This document shows positions 29,146 through 39,884 of a stretch of 64,000 nt of DNA, piece after piece. The notes under the pieces were generated by a model. That model saw only the letters and a list, made by a program, of their open reading frames with translations, made no database searches and had not been told where the DNA came from. Source of the stretch: Pseudoalteromonas sp. MMG010 (GTDB lineage Bacteria; Pseudomonadota; Gammaproteobacteria; Enterobacterales; Alteromonadaceae); NCBI RefSeq assembly GCF_018100905.1, contig NZ_JAGJEG010000001.1:62001-126000 (forward strand), in the 5' to 3' direction. Each line of letters opens with the position of its first letter. The first letter of the stretch is position 1. A program made the translations under genes and the position numbers.

Positions 29146-29415
29146 TTAGCGACGTAGGCCAAGTTCTTTGATTAGTGCAGTATAACGCGAGATATCTTTA
29201 CCTTTAAGGTAATCAAGCAATTTACGGCGAGTGCTAACTTTACGAAGCAGACCACGACGAGAGTGGAAATCGTGCTTGTGATCAGCAAAGTGACCTTGTA
29301 GCTTGTTGATATCAAAAGTAAGTAATGCTACTTGTACTTCAGGTGAACCAGTGTCGCCTTCTGCACGTGCAAATTTAGCAATGATATCGATTTTTTCTTG
29401 ATTGCTTAGTGACAT
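29146..29415 (-). CDS. rpsO: 30S ribosomal protein S15
   Basis: Primary 16S rRNA-binding protein of the 30S platform. The 89-residue sequence is typical: [28 protein letters not shown] split around the conserved [14 protein letters not shown], then [20 protein letters not shown] and [12 protein letters not shown]. It has a GGAG Shine-Dalgarno and its own promoter (29488-29515), lies between truB and pnp as in E. coli, and ends at a terminator. Confidence 0.98.
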   Translation of the reverse strand: MSLSNQEKIDIIAKFARAEGDTGSPEVQVALLTFDINKLQGHFADHKHDFHSRRGLLRKVSTRRKLLDYLKGKDISRYTALIKELGLRR

Positions 29416-29487
29416 AGTAACTCCAAAATTAAATTTAAAAGGTGCTTTAGCCGATCACTAATTCAGCCAAAACGATTAAGCGGGCGT

Positions 29488-29515
29488 ATTCTACCAAGTA
29501 TAAAAATAACTACAA
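29488..29515 (-). promoter_or_regulatory. Candidate rpsO promoter with extended -10 and GC-rich discriminator
   Basis: On the minus strand TTGTAG (29515-29510) and TAGAAT (29493-29488) are 16 bases apart; TGG precedes the -10 (extended -10) and ACGCCCGC follows it. A GC-rich discriminator is typical of growth-rate and ppGpp-controlled ribosomal promoters. Confidence 0.55.
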
Positions 29516-29523
29516 GTTAAACT

Positions 29524-30468
29524 TTACTCTGGAAGCTGATTTGCCAAACCACGTTTTGATTTTAGGTGGCCATCAGGGTTACGTTCACCTGTACCAATAA
29601 ACACACCATCGGCTAACACTTTAATTGCACCATGAGGTAATTCTGTACCTAACACAATAGCTTGGCCGTGGCTAAATGACATCCCTTGCTCTTTTGTGAT
29701 TTCAACTACAGGTAAATCAACAAGTGCAGAGTCCATTGGCAGCAGCAATTCATCTAAATATGTACTTGGTTCAATCTCTTGTTCTTTAGCTGAGTCAAGC
29801 AATGCCTGAATATGTTCTAACGTAACCATTTTATCTGCAGGGTAATGCCCTACTGCGCTACGATGCAACATAATAACGTGCGCACCACAACCAATGTTTT
29901 CACCTAAATCGTCCACTATCGTACGAATGTAAGTACCTTTAGATACATGTGCCGTCATCTGAATTTCGTTGTTTTTCTCATCGAACTCATCGAGAGTTAA
30001 ACTAAATACATTAATCTTCCTACATTTACGAGGAACTTCAATTCCTTCTCGTGCATACTTATATAAAGGTTTACCTTCATACTTTAATGCCGAATACATA
30101 GAAGGATATTGGTCTGACTCACCTAAAAAAGCAGCAACTTCGCGTTCTAATTGCTCCATTGTCACATTTACCGCTTTTGTACTGACTATTTCACCGTCAG
30201 AGTCAGAAGTGGTTGTACGTTCACCTAATTTAGCGCGAACGACATAGGTTTTGTCAGTGTCTAGTAGAAACTGTGTAAACTTAGTCGCCTCACCAAAACA
30301 AATAGGTAACATACCAGTTGCTAAAGGGTCTAAGGCACCCGTGTGGCCCGCTTTTTGGGCAAAATATATGCCTTTGGCTTGTTGCAGTGCTTTATTTGAC
30401 GAAATGCCTTCAGGTTTGTTTAACAACAAAATGCCATCTATTTGACGGCCTTTACTGCGTCTTGCCAT
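29524..30468 (-). CDS. truB: tRNA pseudouridine(55) synthase TruB
   Basis: Makes pseudouridine 55 in the T-loop of most tRNAs. The 314-residue product shows KPEGISSNKALQ, the catalytic-Asp motif HTGALDPLATGMLPICFGEATK, and VSKGTYIRTIVDDLGE, with a C-terminal PUA-like region. The ATG overlaps the rbfA stop by one base (TAATG), so the two are coupled. Confidence 0.97.
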   Translation of the reverse strand: MARRSKGRQIDGILLLNKPEGISSNKALQQAKGIYFAQKAGHTGALDPLATGMLPICFGEATKFTQFLLDTDKTYVVRAKLGERTTTSDSDGEIVSTKAVNVTMEQLEREVAAFLGESDQYPSMYSALKYEGKPLYKYAREGIEVPRKCRKINVFSLTLDEFDEKNNEIQMTAHVSKGTYIRTIVDDLGENIGCGAHVIMLHRSAVGHYPADKMVTLEHIQALLDSAKEQEIEPSTYLDELLLPMDSALVDLPVVEITKEQGMSFSHGQAIVLGTELPHGAIKVLADGVFIGTGERNPDGHLKSKRGLANQLPE

Positions 30469-30875
30469 TAGTCTTTGTTGCCTTCTTCACTTTGGGTTTC
30501 ATCATCAACATGTTTCGCGTTATCTTCGCGAATAACCGAATCAACTAAATTAGAGATTCGCATCCCTTCCATTAGTGAATTATCAACCACAAATTTAAGC
30601 TCTGGCATAATACGCGCACGAATACGTTTACCTAATAAAGAACGAATATAACCCGTTGCTTCATTAAGAATTTTTGCGCTTTGTTTAGCACTGTCTTCAT
30701 CTTTAGTATTAAATACCGTGATAAATACTTTTGCGTATGATAAATCGCGCGATACTTCTACCGCTGACACTGTGACCATACCTAAGCGTGGATCTTTAAT
30801 TTCGCGTTGTAATATAACCGCAATCTCTTTTTGAATTTGCTGAGCAACACGATCAGTGCGAGAAAATTCTCTCAT
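30468..30875 (-). CDS. rbfA: Ribosome-binding factor A
   Basis: KH-like 30S maturation factor needed for 16S rRNA 5'-end processing and growth in the cold. The 135-residue protein shows [40 protein letters not shown] and [14 protein letters not shown], the standard RbfA blocks, plus an acidic C-terminal tail. It lies between infB and truB; a GC-rich hairpin (30941-30963) sits in the infB-rbfA gap. Confidence 0.96.
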   Translation of the reverse strand: MREFSRTDRVAQQIQKEIAVILQREIKDPRLGMVTVSAVEVSRDLSYAKVFITVFNTKDEDSAKQSAKILNEATGYIRSLLGKRIRARIMPELKFVVDNSLMEGMRISNLVDSVIREDNAKHVDDETQSEEGNKD

Positions 30876-30940
30876 TTATATTATCCTAAAATCATAACTT
30901 ATTGAAAAATAATAATAAGTTAATTAAGTAATGAATACAC

Positions 30941-30963
30941 AAATGGGGGCAAAGCCCCCATTT
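30941..30963 (-). promoter_or_regulatory. GC-rich hairpin in the infB-rbfA gap
   Basis: A 10-bp perfect stem (AAATGGGGGC / GCCCCCATTT) with a three-base loop lies between the infB stop and rbfA. The minus strand has only GTGTATTC after the stem, no long T run, so it is either a weak attenuator or an RNA-stability element inside the operon. Confidence 0.5.
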
Positions 30964-30984
30964 ACAATCTTAGTTTACGAGTAA

Positions 30985-33645
30985 TTAAAGTGAACGTTGC
31001 ACTTCAACTGTTTCGAATACTTCGATTTGGTCACCAACTTTAACATCGTTGTAGTTCTTAACGCCGATACCACATTCCATGCCGTTACGCACTTCTTGTA
31101 CATCATCTTTAAAGCGACGTAATGACTCAAGTTCGCCTTCGTAAATAACCACGTTTTCACGTAGTACACGAATAGGTGCACTGCGTTTTACAATGCCTTC
31201 AGTTACCATACAACCAGCGATAGCGCCGATTTTAGGTGACTTAAACACATCACGTACTTCAGCAAGACCAATGATCTCTTGCTTGAACTCTGGCGCTAAC
31301 ATACCTGACATTGCTTGCTTAACTTCTTCAATCAAGCTGTAGATAACGCTGTAGTAACGTAAATCAAGGTTTTCAGTATCAATCACTTTACGCGCCGATG
31401 CATCAGCACGTACGTTAAAGCCAACCACAATCGCGTTTGAAGCAGCAGCAAGTGTTGCATCAGTTTCGGTAATACCACCAACACCAGAACCCACAATCTT
31501 CACTTTTACTTCATCAGTAGAAAGTTTCGTTAGTGAATCTGAAATTGCTTCGATAGAACCTTGAACGTCGGCTTTAAGTACTACGTTAACTTCAGAAACA
31601 TCACCTTCAGCCATGTTAGTAAACATGTTTTCAAGTTTTGCTTTTTGTTGACGAGCTAATTTAACATCACGGAATTTACCTTGACGATAAAGAGCTACTT
31701 CACGCGCTTTACGCTCATCTTTTACAACAGTCGCTTCATCACCAGCAGCCGGAATACCTGAAAGACCTAAGATTTCAACTGGAATAGAAGGACCTGCTGA
31801 CTTAATATCTTTACCATTTTCGTCTTTCATTGCACGAACACGGCCGTATTCAAGACCACATAGTACGATATCACCTTGATTTAGCGTACCTGACTGAACA
31901 AGCACTGATGCTACTGGACCACGGCCTTTATCAAGGCGTGATTCAATTACAACACCTGCAGCCATACCTTCACTAGGCGCTGTAAGTTCTAATAACTCAG
32001 ATTGCATTAGAACAGCTTCTAGTAAGTCATCAATACCTAAACCTGTTTTAGCTGAGATGTGTACATATTGTGTATCACCACCCCAATCTTCTGGAATAAC
32101 ATCAAGCTGAGCTAATTCATTTTTAACACGATCGGGGTCTGCACCCTCTTTATCCATCTTGTTTACAGCAATAATTAAAGGAACGCCAGCTGCACGAGCA
32201 TGCTGTACGGCTTCTTTAGTTTGTGGCATTACACCATCATCTGCTGCAACCACAAGGATTACGATATCAGTCGCTTTAGCACCACGAGCACGCATTGATG
32301 TAAACGCGGCGTGACCTGGTGTATCTAAGAACGTGATCATGTTGCCATTGGTTTCAACATGGTATGCACCAATGTGCTGAGTAATACCACCGGCTTCACC
32401 CGATGCTACTTTCGCTGAACGAATGTAATCAAGTGTTGATGTTTTACCATGGTCAACGTGACCCATTACAGTTACTACTGGCGCACGCGGCTCAGACTTA
32501 CCATCTTCATGACGGTCATTTAGTACTGTTTGCTCTAATTCATTTTCTTTAACGATGATTACTTTATGGCCCATTTCTTCAGCAACAAGTTGTGCTGTTT
32601 CTTGGTCAATAACTTGGTTAATAGTAACCATGTCGCCCATTTTCATCATTGTTTTAACAACTTCAGCGCCTTTAACAGCCATGCGTGATGCAAGCTCTGC
32701 TACTGTAATTGTTTCACTAATACGCACTTCATTTTTAACATCAGCTGTTGGTTTTTGGAAACCATGCTGAAGTGATGTAGGTGCTTTTAGTTTGCCTTTA
32801 TTACGGCCTTTACCTGCAGCAAATTTATCTTTTGCTGGGGCTTTTTTCTTTTTCTTCGCACGGCGTGTACCTTGCTCATCACGAGCATCAGCAACATCTT
32901 CTGCTTCACGTGCGTAAGTTGAAGTCGTAAGGTGGTGATCCGCAGTTTCTTCGCGTTTCTTACGTTCTTCTTCTTCTTTCTTCCAGCGTGCAGAGTTTTC
33001 TTCTGCTAGCTTTCTTGCCTCTTCTGCTTGACGTTTCGCTTCTTCTTCAGCTTTCTTCAATGCGGCCTCTTCTGCTTCTTTTTGCAGACGCTCAGCTTCG
33101 ATGCGATCTTTCTCAGACTTAGCACTTTGCTCTGGGGTCATCTGCTGTTGTTTCGCCTTACGCTCTGCATCAGCTTTGCGCTTGGCTTCTTCTTTCGCTT
33201 TACGGTCAGCGTCTTCTTTTGCTTTACGTTCAGCGTCTTGCTTTGCTTTTAATTCGGCGGCTTCTTGTGCAGCTTTTTCTTGCTCGGCAACACGTGCAGC
33301 TTCTTCTGCGGCTAAACGTTGTTGCTCTTGCTCCTGCTCAATGGCGCTTTTCTTCACGTAAGTACGTGTTTTACGCACTTCTACTTGCACAGCTTTAGCT
33401 TTACCCGTAGAGCCTGTCACACTCAAAGTGCTTTTACTCTTACGTTGTAAAGTCATGCGTGCTGGCCCATCTGAACCAGTACCACCATGTGATTTACTTA
33501 AATGATCAAGTAACTTTGCTTTTTCAGCTTCTGTTACATTATCGCCAGCTTTTTTTGCAATGCCTGCTTGATCAAACTGCTGTAGTAACTTATCAACAGT
33601 TGTACCTATATCGCCGGCTAGTTTTTCAACATTTACTTCTGCCAT
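30985..33645 (-). CDS. infB: Translation initiation factor IF-2
   Basis: GTPase that brings fMet-tRNA to the 30S P-site and promotes subunit joining. Start chosen at ATG 33645 (GGAGG upstream; [20 protein letters not shown] is the family N-terminus), giving 886 residues. There is an N-terminal IF2-N domain, a long Lys/Glu/Ala-rich coiled linker (about 110-270), a second IF2-N domain ([20 protein letters not shown]), then the G domain with [20 protein letters not shown] and NKMDK, and domains II-IV. It follows nusA in the conserved operon. Confidence 0.97.
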   Translation of the reverse strand: MAEVNVEKLAGDIGTTVDKLLQQFDQAGIAKKAGDNVTEAEKAKLLDHLSKSHGGTGSDGPARMTLQRKSKSTLSVTGSTGKAKAVQVEVRKTRTYVKKSAIEQEQEQQRLAAEEAARVAEQEKAAQEAAELKAKQDAERKAKEDADRKAKEEAKRKADAERKAKQQQMTPEQSAKSEKDRIEAERLQKEAEEAALKKAEEEAKRQAEEARKLAEENSARWKKEEEERKKREETADHHLTTSTYAREAEDVADARDEQGTRRAKKKKKAPAKDKFAAGKGRNKGKLKAPTSLQHGFQKPTADVKNEVRISETITVAELASRMAVKGAEVVKTMMKMGDMVTINQVIDQETAQLVAEEMGHKVIIVKENELEQTVLNDRHEDGKSEPRAPVVTVMGHVDHGKTSTLDYIRSAKVASGEAGGITQHIGAYHVETNGNMITFLDTPGHAAFTSMRARGAKATDIVILVVAADDGVMPQTKEAVQHARAAGVPLIIAVNKMDKEGADPDRVKNELAQLDVIPEDWGGDTQYVHISAKTGLGIDDLLEAVLMQSELLELTAPSEGMAAGVVIESRLDKGRGPVASVLVQSGTLNQGDIVLCGLEYGRVRAMKDENGKDIKSAGPSIPVEILGLSGIPAAGDEATVVKDERKAREVALYRQGKFRDVKLARQQKAKLENMFTNMAEGDVSEVNVVLKADVQGSIEAISDSLTKLSTDEVKVKIVGSGVGGITETDATLAAASNAIVVGFNVRADASARKVIDTENLDLRYYSVIYSLIEEVKQAMSGMLAPEFKQEIIGLAEVRDVFKSPKIGAIAGCMVTEGIVKRSAPIRVLRENVVIYEGELESLRRFKDDVQEVRNGMECGIGVKNYNDVKVGDQIEVFETVEVQRSL

Positions 33646-33670
33646 AGTGTGTAATACCTCCGTTAATAAA

Positions 33671-35170
33671 TTACTCGTCTGCAAACCAACAAATGTTACG
33701 TGCAGCCATAATTAGTTCACCAGCTGTTTCAGGTGATACTTCTGTGATATCAACTAATTCGTCGATACCTTGCTCTGCCAAGTCTTCAAGTGTTACTACA
33801 CCTTTACTTGCCATAACAAATGCTAAATGACGCTCTAAACCTTCAAGTGCAAGTAAATCTGCAGCCGGTTCAGCACCTTCTAGGCTCTCTTCTGTTTTAA
33901 GTGCTTTCGTTGTTAACGCATCTTTCGCGCGTGAACGCAATACATCAACAGTTTCTTCATCTAAACCATCAATTTCTAAAAACTCTGAAGCTGGAACATA
34001 CGCAACTTCTTCAAGTGTAGAGAAACCTTCATTAATCAGTAGTGAAGCAAACTCATCATCAATGTCTAAGTTTTCAGTGAATAAGTTAAGTAACTTATCT
34101 GATTCAGCTTCATTTTTCGTGCGCATGTCTTCTACAGTCATTACGTTTAGTTCCCAGCCAGTCAACTGACTTGCTAAACGAACGTTTTGACCGTTACGAC
34201 CAATAGCTTGTGCTAGGTTATCAGCTTCTACTGCGATATCCATTGAATGAGTATCTTCATCCATTACTATTGAAGCCACTTCTGCAGGTGCCATTGCATT
34301 AATAACAAACTGTGCAGGGTTATCATCATAAAGTACAATGTCAACACGCTCACCACCAAGTTCTGATGATACAGCTTGCACACGTGCACCACGCATCCCC
34401 ACACACGCACCAACAGGATCAATGCGCTTGTCGTTAGATTTAACAGCAATTTTAGCACGTGAACCCGGATCGCGAGCTGCTGCACGTAGTTCAATCATCT
34501 CTTCGCCAATTTCTGGCACTTCAATGCGAAACAGTTCCATTAGCATTTCAGGCTTAGAACGTGTTACAAATAATTGTGCACCACGCGCTTCAGGCTTAAC
34601 TTCGTAAAGTAAACCACGAATACGATCGCCTGGGCGGAAGTTTTCACGTGGTAGCATATCATCACGGTATATAACGGCTTCTGCGTTATTACCTAAATCA
34701 AGCACAATTGCATCACGTGTTGCTTTTTTAACAACACCCGTTACTAATTCGCCTTGTTGATCTTTATATGCTTCAACCACTAATGCTCGCTCAGCTTCAC
34801 GTACTTTTTGTACGATAACTTGCTTTGCCATTTGCGTAGTAATACGGTCAAATTTAATTGAATCAATTTGTTCTTCAACAAAATCACCTAACTGCAACTC
34901 TGGCTCTTCAACCTGAGCAGCTTCTAAAGTAATTTCACTGTAAGGATTCTCTAATGAACCATCTTCTTGCACTTCTGCAATTTGCCAACGGCGGAATGTA
35001 TCGTAATCACCTGTTTTACGGTCGATAGATACACGTACTTCTATTTCGCCATCATGCTTTTTCTTTGTTGCTGTTGCTAATGCAAACTCTAACGCTTCAA
35101 AAATCTTTTCTTTTGGAACCGCTTTCTCATTAGAAACCGCTTCAGCAACTAATAATATCTCTTTTGCCAT
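33671..35170 (-). CDS. nusA: Transcription termination/antitermination factor NusA
   Basis: RNA polymerase-bound factor controlling pausing, termination and antitermination. The 499-residue protein (E. coli 495) has the N-terminal RNAP-binding domain ([20 protein letters not shown]), S1 ([18 protein letters not shown]), KH1/KH2 ([40 protein letters not shown]) and two C-terminal acidic repeats ([40 protein letters not shown]). In E. coli NusA represses its own operon through leader terminators; comparable hairpins lie upstream of rimP here. Confidence 0.97.
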   Translation of the reverse strand: MAKEILLVAEAVSNEKAVPKEKIFEALEFALATATKKKHDGEIEVRVSIDRKTGDYDTFRRWQIAEVQEDGSLENPYSEITLEAAQVEEPELQLGDFVEEQIDSIKFDRITTQMAKQVIVQKVREAERALVVEAYKDQQGELVTGVVKKATRDAIVLDLGNNAEAVIYRDDMLPRENFRPGDRIRGLLYEVKPEARGAQLFVTRSKPEMLMELFRIEVPEIGEEMIELRAAARDPGSRAKIAVKSNDKRIDPVGACVGMRGARVQAVSSELGGERVDIVLYDDNPAQFVINAMAPAEVASIVMDEDTHSMDIAVEADNLAQAIGRNGQNVRLASQLTGWELNVMTVEDMRTKNEAESDKLLNLFTENLDIDDEFASLLINEGFSTLEEVAYVPASEFLEIDGLDEETVDVLRSRAKDALTTKALKTEESLEGAEPAADLLALEGLERHLAFVMASKGVVTLEDLAEQGIDELVDITEVSPETAGELIMAARNICWFADE

Positions 35171-35207
35171 AGGTAATGCCTCGCTGCCCTATTCCTTCGC
35201 ACTCAAA

Positions 35208-35663
35208 TTAAAACTTTGCAATTATGTTCGCACGTTCGACATTGCTGAGCATGATTAAATGCTCTTCGCCATCGCTTTTCAATGTGATCATATCGCTGCT
35301 AACTGCTATTAAATCGCCTTTAAAATTTCGACGACCGTCTTGTGGAAGCTTGGTACGAACACGTACTTCCTCTCCTTGCGCCTTCTCGTAATGATCTTGT
35401 TTGAATAATGGGCGATCAACACCAGGAGACGACACTTCCAAATCATATTCATTTGTAATTGGGTCTTCGACATCTAAAATTGCGCTGATTTGTCGACTTG
35501 AATCGACACAATTATCAACACTGATCCCATTCTCATGGTCTATATAGACCCTTAGTGTAGAATGACGACCGGCTTGCACAAATTCAAGACCATGCAGTTC
35601 AAAGCCTAACATTTCTACTGCTGGCGTTAACATGGTAACTAAATCTTGTTCAAGTTTTGTCAC
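35208..35663 (-). CDS. rimP: Ribosome maturation factor RimP
   Basis: Assists assembly of the 30S subunit. The 151-residue product shows MLGFELHGLEFVQAG, LRVYIDHENGISVDNCVDSS and EVSSPGVDRPLF. Start chosen at GTG 35663: the perfect GGAGG at the right spacing lies directly before it, and the family N-terminus is (M)TKLEQDLVTM; the longer frame would begin at a TTG with no ribosome site. First protein gene after the initiator tRNA, as in the E. coli metY-rimP-nusA-infB operon. Confidence 0.95.
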   Translation of the reverse strand: MTKLEQDLVTMLTPAVEMLGFELHGLEFVQAGRHSTLRVYIDHENGISVDNCVDSSRQISAILDVEDPITNEYDLEVSSPGVDRPLFKQDHYEKAQGEEVRVRTKLPQDGRRNFKGDLIAVSSDMITLKSDGEEHLIMLSNVERANIIAKF

Positions 35664-35681
35664 AAAAATCCTCCATACAAA

Positions 35682-35703
35682 CAAAAAAAGGGCTTAAAGC
35701 CCT
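35682..35703 (-). terminator. Terminator/attenuator just upstream of rimP
   Basis: On the minus strand AGGGCT pairs with AGCCCT around a three-base loop and is followed by seven T. It ends within about 20 bases of the rimP start codon, so it must be read through for the nusA operon to be expressed from the metY promoter. Confidence 0.6.
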
Positions 35704-35982
35704 AAAATACTGAGTTTAAAATTTAATTTACTGAACAAACAGTAAATTAAGGTGCAGATGCAACAACGCCCCGAACCAAGCGGGGCGTCACATAAAACTG
35801 GAATGTGTGGCCATAGGCCAAGCTTGGTTGCGAGTCATGATCTGACCAAATTAAACGGTAAAGCTTAAACGCAAAACGCGCATTACTATGAATGCGCGGC
35901 ATATATTAGTAAGTAATACTTACTACTATGTTTGGCTTAAACATTAACTATAGCCAGTTAATGTTTCCAATTAACGTGTAAT
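35704..35982 (-). promoter_or_regulatory. Structured leader between metY and rimP
   Basis: Besides the attenuator at 35682-35703, three inverted repeats lie in this untranslated stretch: AACATTAACT/AGTTAATGTT (35940-35965) directly after the tRNA, CGCGCATT/AATGCGCG (35878-35899), and ACGCCCCG/CGGGGCGT (35766-35789). No protein is encoded. In E. coli this interval carries terminators that mediate NusA autoregulation; that role here is inferred from position. Confidence 0.5.
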
Positions 35983-36059
<77 letters not shown>

Positions 36060-36124
36060 CCAAAAGTATCAAACTAAATCTGATACCATCGTTAGCAATA
36101 TAAACATGCTAAACAATGGCCGTC

Positions 36125-36153
36125 ATTATAAGGTTCTAGATGGCAATAAGCAA
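36125..36153 (-). promoter_or_regulatory. Candidate metY promoter
   Basis: On the minus strand a perfect -10 TATAAT (36130-36125) follows TTGCTT (36153-36148) with a 17-base spacer; GACGGCC after the -10 is a GC-rich discriminator typical of stable-RNA promoters. Transcription would start near 36117, about 58 bases before the tRNA. Confidence 0.5.
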
Positions 36154-36283
36154 CCTTATTCATCAATAATGATTGAATTAATAGATAAATATTATAAGCC
36201 AAAGAGGACTTAAACAAACCACACAAAGGCTATGGTTCAATGCAATTAATTGAGTCCCGTTTGTTTAGCTTATTTTTAAAAAC

Positions 36284-36316
36284 GAAAAAGCCAGTAACAA
36301 AACTGTTACTGGCTTT
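36284..36316 (-). terminator. Terminator between tRNA-Leu and metY
   Basis: A 12-bp perfect stem (AAAGCCAGTAAC / GTTACTGGCTTT) with a five-base loop, followed on the minus strand by TTTTTCG. It ends the tpiA-secG-tRNA-Leu transcript eight bases after the tRNA CCA and implies that metY has its own promoter. Confidence 0.85.
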
Positions 36317-36323
36317 AATTGTA

Positions 36324-36408
36324 TGGTGCGGTTGGGGGGACTTGAACCCCCACGCCCTAAAGCACTACCCCCTCAAGGTAGCGTGTCTACCAATTCCACC
36401 ACAACCGC
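36324..36408 (-). tRNA. leuU: tRNA-Leu (GAG)
   Basis: An 85-base class II tRNA with encoded CCA. The D-arm GGTGGAATTGGTAGACACGC is typical of tRNA-Leu, the anticodon stem-loop CTACCTTGAGGGGGTAG gives anticodon GAG, a variable arm (TGCTTTAGGGCG region) follows, and the T-arm reads GGGGGTTCAAGTCCCCC. It lies between secG and metY as in E. coli leuU. Confidence 0.95.
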
Positions 36409-36485
36409 ATTTTAAAAGCTTTCGCTTGTTGTTAAGTTTTGCATTTACTTGAGGAAGTAAACCACTTAACTATTTTCCTAAATAT

Positions 36486-36839
36486 TTAGTTAGGAACGTC
36501 TGAATTATTTTGTTTAGCTGGTACAACCGGAACATCATCAGCAGCTGGAGCAACAGTTTCTACTGCTGGAGCTGCTTCTAAATTTTCCCACTCGTCAGTC
36601 TTTTTAATTTGACCCGCAGTAAGGTTACCTAACACGATACTTAGCACAAAAAAGATAGTGGCTAGTATTGTCGTTGTTTTTGTCATGAAGTTACCAGCAC
36701 CTGATGAACCAAACACTGTACCTGAAGCGCCTGCACCAAATGATGAACCCATGTCTGCCCCTTTACCTTGTTGGATTAAAACCATACCAACTAAAGCTAA
36801 AGCGACTACTAAATAAATTACTAATAAAATTTCGTACAT
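36486..36839 (-). CDS. secG: Protein-export membrane protein SecG
   Basis: Small SecYEG subunit that aids preprotein translocation. Start chosen at ATG 36839 (MYEILLVIYLVVALALVGMV is the family N-terminus; AAGGA upstream), giving 117 residues. Two membrane helices flank the conserved IQQGKGADMGSSFGAGASGT VFGSSGAGNF region (seen as IQQGKGADMGSSFGAG then GTVFGSSGAGNF). The C-terminal tail is Pro/Ala/Val-rich and not conserved. The gene begins one base after the tpiA stop. Confidence 0.95.
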   Translation of the reverse strand: MYEILLVIYLVVALALVGMVLIQQGKGADMGSSFGAGASGTVFGSSGAGNFMTKTTTILATIFFVLSIVLGNLTAGQIKKTDEWENLEAAPAVETVAPAADDVPVVPAKQNNSDVPN

Positions 36840-36840
36840 C

Positions 36841-37590
36841 TTATACAGTTCCTTTTGCACTATTACAAATGGCAATAAATGAGTCAGCTTTTAAGCTAGC
36901 ACCACCGATTAATCCACCATCTATATCTGCTTGTGCAAATAATGATTCGCTATTTTTTTCATTAACGCTACCACCGTATAAGATGGTAAGCCCTTGTGCT
37001 AAATTGCTATCTAATGCAGCAATTTTATCACGGATAAATTTATGCACATTTTGTGCTTGCTCTGGCGAGGCAGTTTTACCTGTGCCTATAGCCCAAACGG
37101 GCTCGTATGCTATCACAGAATCTTTCAGTGCGGCTACACCTAATTTTTCGATAACAGCATCAATTTGTGCTGCGACCACCTGCTCTGTGAGTGCATTTTC
37201 TCGCTCAGATTCACTTTCGCCAACACATAAAATAGGCGTCAGTCCTACATTTTGTGCTCTGGCAAATTTATTCGCTACCGTTGTACTATTTTCTTTATAG
37301 ATACTACGTCGCTCTGAATGACCTACTAAGGTATATTGAGCGCCTAAATCTTTAATCAATTGTGCATCTACTTCACCAGTATAAGCGCCAGGCTCATTTT
37401 CACAAATAGTTTGTGAGCCACTGATGACACCTGCTTTTAACATAGCAGGTATTAGTGGAAATGGAGGAAATAAAACAATATCCAGTTCAGCTGACTTTGT
37501 TTCATTTATTGCATCTGACAATTGTTCAACTAAAGCCAAAGAGCCGTTCATTTTCCAATTACCAGCAACCATAGGTTTACGCTTAGTCAT
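36841..37590 (-). CDS. tpiA: Triosephosphate isomerase
   Basis: Interconverts dihydroxyacetone phosphate and glyceraldehyde 3-phosphate in glycolysis. Start chosen at ATG 37590 with AAGGAG upstream; 249 residues. The active-site Lys is in AGNWKMNGS, the electrophilic His in LVGHSERR, and the catalytic Glu in VIAYEPVWAIGTGKTA; phosphate-binding ILYGGSVN and DGGLIGGASL are also present. Placed between glmM and secG in this lineage, unlike E. coli where tpiA is elsewhere. Confidence 0.97.
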   Translation of the reverse strand: MTKRKPMVAGNWKMNGSLALVEQLSDAINETKSAELDIVLFPPFPLIPAMLKAGVISGSQTICENEPGAYTGEVDAQLIKDLGAQYTLVGHSERRSIYKENSTTVANKFARAQNVGLTPILCVGESESERENALTEQVVAAQIDAVIEKLGVAALKDSVIAYEPVWAIGTGKTASPEQAQNVHKFIRDKIAALDSNLAQGLTILYGGSVNEKNSESLFAQADIDGGLIGGASLKADSFIAICNSAKGTV

Positions 37591-37670
37591 TCTTCCACTC
37601 CTTATAGAAAGCGGGCGAGATATTAACTCGCCTTGTAACAAGATACAAGAGGTTATTGTTATCAATCAGT

Positions 37671-39011
37671 TTATTTGCTCACAGATTCAACAATATCAGC
37701 AATTTTTCGTGCACTATCTAACACGACTTTCTCTTGCTCAGCTTCAACCATCACTCGTACAACAGGTTCAGTCCCTGATTTACGAAGTAAAACACGCCCT
37801 TTATTGCCTAACGTTTTTTCAACTTCACCTACGGCAGCTAATACTTCAGGTGCTGTCGTTGGATCAGTGCCAGCGGTATAACGTACATTAATCATTTTCA
37901 TAGGGTATTTAGTAAAGCCAGTACCTAAATCCTGCAGGGTTTTATTTTGTGCAACCATTGCCGCTAACACTTGTAAGCTTGAAATAATACCATCACCCGT
38001 TGATATTAAATCCAGGTTCAATACATGCCCTGAACTTTCACCGCCAATTTTCCAGCCTTTTTGCTGTAATATTTCCATGACATAACGGTCACCCACTTTA
38101 CTACGGGCAAAATCAATCCCTTTTGCTTTGAGTGCATTTTCTAAGCCCATGTTAGACATTACAGTCCCGACCACACCACCGCCTAGCATATCATCTTGGG
38201 CAGCTTGACAAGCTATAATATAAACTAAGTCATCACCATCAAAAACTCGGCCGTTATGGTCGACCATCATTACACGGTCGCCATCACCATCATAAGCGAT
38301 ACCCACATCGGCATTATGTTCAAGGACTTTACGCTTTAACGTATCTACATATGTTGCGCCACATTCATGATTAATATTTACACCATTTGGCTCACATGCG
38401 TGCGGAATAACCTCAGCGCCCAACTCACGCATTACCGAAGGCGCAATATGGTAAGTCGCGCCATTTGCGCAATCAACAACAATTTTTAACCCTTCTAACG
38501 AAAAGCCTTGTGGAAACTGGCTTTTACAAAATTCAATATAACGCCCATCTGCACTGGGAAGCCTGCGGGCTTTGCCTAATTTATCAGACGCTACACAGGT
38601 CATAGGTTCATCCAGTAACGCCTCTATTTCTAATTCAACGCTATCGTCTAGTTTAAGACCCTGGCCGTTAAAGAATTTAATGCCATTATCATAATACGGG
38701 TTATGAGATGCGCTAATCACAATACCCGCTTCAGCTCTAAATGTTTGTGTTAAATAAGCCACTGCAGGCGTTGGCATCGGCCCAAGTAAAACAACATCAA
38801 TACCGGCGGCAATTAACCCTGACTCCAAAGCGGTTTCCAGCATATAACCTGAAATACGTGTGTCTTTACCGATGATTACTTTTTTCGTGCCGTTTTGTGA
38901 TAACACACGCCCTGCTGCCCAGCCTAGCTTCATTGCAAATTCGGGGGTTATTGGGTTCGTGCCGACTAAACCACGAACACCATCAGTGCCAAAATATTTT
39001 CTTGTTTTCAT
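37671..39011 (-). CDS. glmM: Phosphoglucosamine mutase
   Basis: Converts glucosamine-6-phosphate to glucosamine-1-phosphate for UDP-GlcNAc, feeding peptidoglycan and LPS. Start chosen at ATG 39011 ([22 protein letters not shown] upstream); 446 residues. The phosphoserine loop is [19 protein letters not shown], the metal loop [11 protein letters not shown], the sugar loop GGESSGHV and the phosphate loop [14 protein letters not shown]. It follows folP, the usual folP-glmM pair downstream of ftsH. Confidence 0.97.
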   Translation of the reverse strand: MKTRKYFGTDGVRGLVGTNPITPEFAMKLGWAAGRVLSQNGTKKVIIGKDTRISGYMLETALESGLIAAGIDVVLLGPMPTPAVAYLTQTFRAEAGIVISASHNPYYDNGIKFFNGQGLKLDDSVELEIEALLDEPMTCVASDKLGKARRLPSADGRYIEFCKSQFPQGFSLEGLKIVVDCANGATYHIAPSVMRELGAEVIPHACEPNGVNINHECGATYVDTLKRKVLEHNADVGIAYDGDGDRVMMVDHNGRVFDGDDLVYIIACQAAQDDMLGGGVVGTVMSNMGLENALKAKGIDFARSKVGDRYVMEILQQKGWKIGGESSGHVLNLDLISTGDGIISSLQVLAAMVAQNKTLQDLGTGFTKYPMKMINVRYTAGTDPTTAPEVLAAVGEVEKTLGNKGRVLLRKSGTEPVVRVMVEAEQEKVVLDSARKIADIVESVSK

Positions 39012-39013
39012 AA

Positions 39014-39856
39014 TTACATTCCTTTTATACATGCTTGATATACATCAAGCACATCTGCTGTGTCTTTTACATCATGCACACGAATAATCTGTGCATTATT
39101 TTGTGCTGCAATTAGTGCACCCGCTAAGCTGCCTGCTAAACGCTCATCTATTGTTCTATCTAATAGCTCACCGATCATTGATTTTCTTGATAGCCCAGCT
39201 AATAACGGCAGGTTAAATACGTTAAATTCATTAAACTTAGCAAGTATCTCATAATTATGCTCAAGTTGTTTACCAAAACCAAAGCCAGGGTCGAGTATAA
39301 GTCGCTCTCGCTTAATCCCCGCTTGCTCACAGGCTTTAATTCTTTCATTAAAAAAATGATTAATCTGATCAATAACATTATCGTAACTAGGTGCAACTTG
39401 CATTGTTCTTGGCTGCCCTTGCATATGCATTAAACACACTGCGACCTCTGGATACTTTGCCAATACACTTAATGCATCGGGTTCTTGCAATGCCCTTACA
39501 TCATTAACAATATCAGCACCGGCTTCAATTGCTTGTTCCATAACTTGCGCTTTACTGGTATCAATCGAGATCACACAATCACTTTGCGCTCTTATTGCCT
39601 TGATGACAGGTATCACTCTATTTAATTCATCTTCAAGGGTAACATTAGGTGCACCGGGTCTTGTTGACTCGCCCCCAATATCAATTATCGTAGCGCCCTC
39701 TGTTAATAGTGTTAACGCTTGCTTTAGTGCTATATCAATGGCACAAAATCGCCCTCCATCTGAAAAAGAATCAGGTGTGACATTTAAAATCCCCATAATT
39801 ATTGGTTTTTCTAAATTAATTGAGCGATTGCGAGGAAGCTTAAGCGTTCTTATCAT
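39014..39856 (-). CDS. folP: Dihydropteroate synthase
   Basis: Joins p-aminobenzoate with 6-hydroxymethyl-dihydropterin pyrophosphate in folate synthesis; the sulfonamide target. The 280-residue protein has both family signatures, [20 protein letters not shown] and [15 protein letters not shown], plus [14 protein letters not shown] and [10 protein letters not shown]. The glmM start lies three bases beyond the stop. A terminator separates it from ftsH, so a promoter or read-through is needed. Confidence 0.96.
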   Translation of the reverse strand: MIRTLKLPRNRSINLEKPIIMGILNVTPDSFSDGGRFCAIDIALKQALTLLTEGATIIDIGGESTRPGAPNVTLEDELNRVIPVIKAIRAQSDCVISIDTSKAQVMEQAIEAGADIVNDVRALQEPDALSVLAKYPEVAVCLMHMQGQPRTMQVAPSYDNVIDQINHFFNERIKACEQAGIKRERLILDPGFGFGKQLEHNYEILAKFNEFNVFNLPLLAGLSRKSMIGELLDRTIDERLAGSLAGALIAAQNNAQIIRVHDVKDTADVLDVYQACIKGM

Positions 39857-39884
39857 TGCTATTTACTCATTTTAACAAACATAC

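Noticed and set aside
33028-33361. Phe/Ser-rich plus-strand frames opposite the infB linker, and an apparent repeat region.
   Set aside because: The repetitiveness is the Lys/Glu/Ala codon bias of the IF-2 charged linker read on the other strand; not a gene or a DNA repeat of its own.
36240-36452. A 70-codon plus-strand frame containing GWGDLNPHALKHYPLKVACL.
   Set aside because: It runs antisense through tRNA-Leu, again an artefact.
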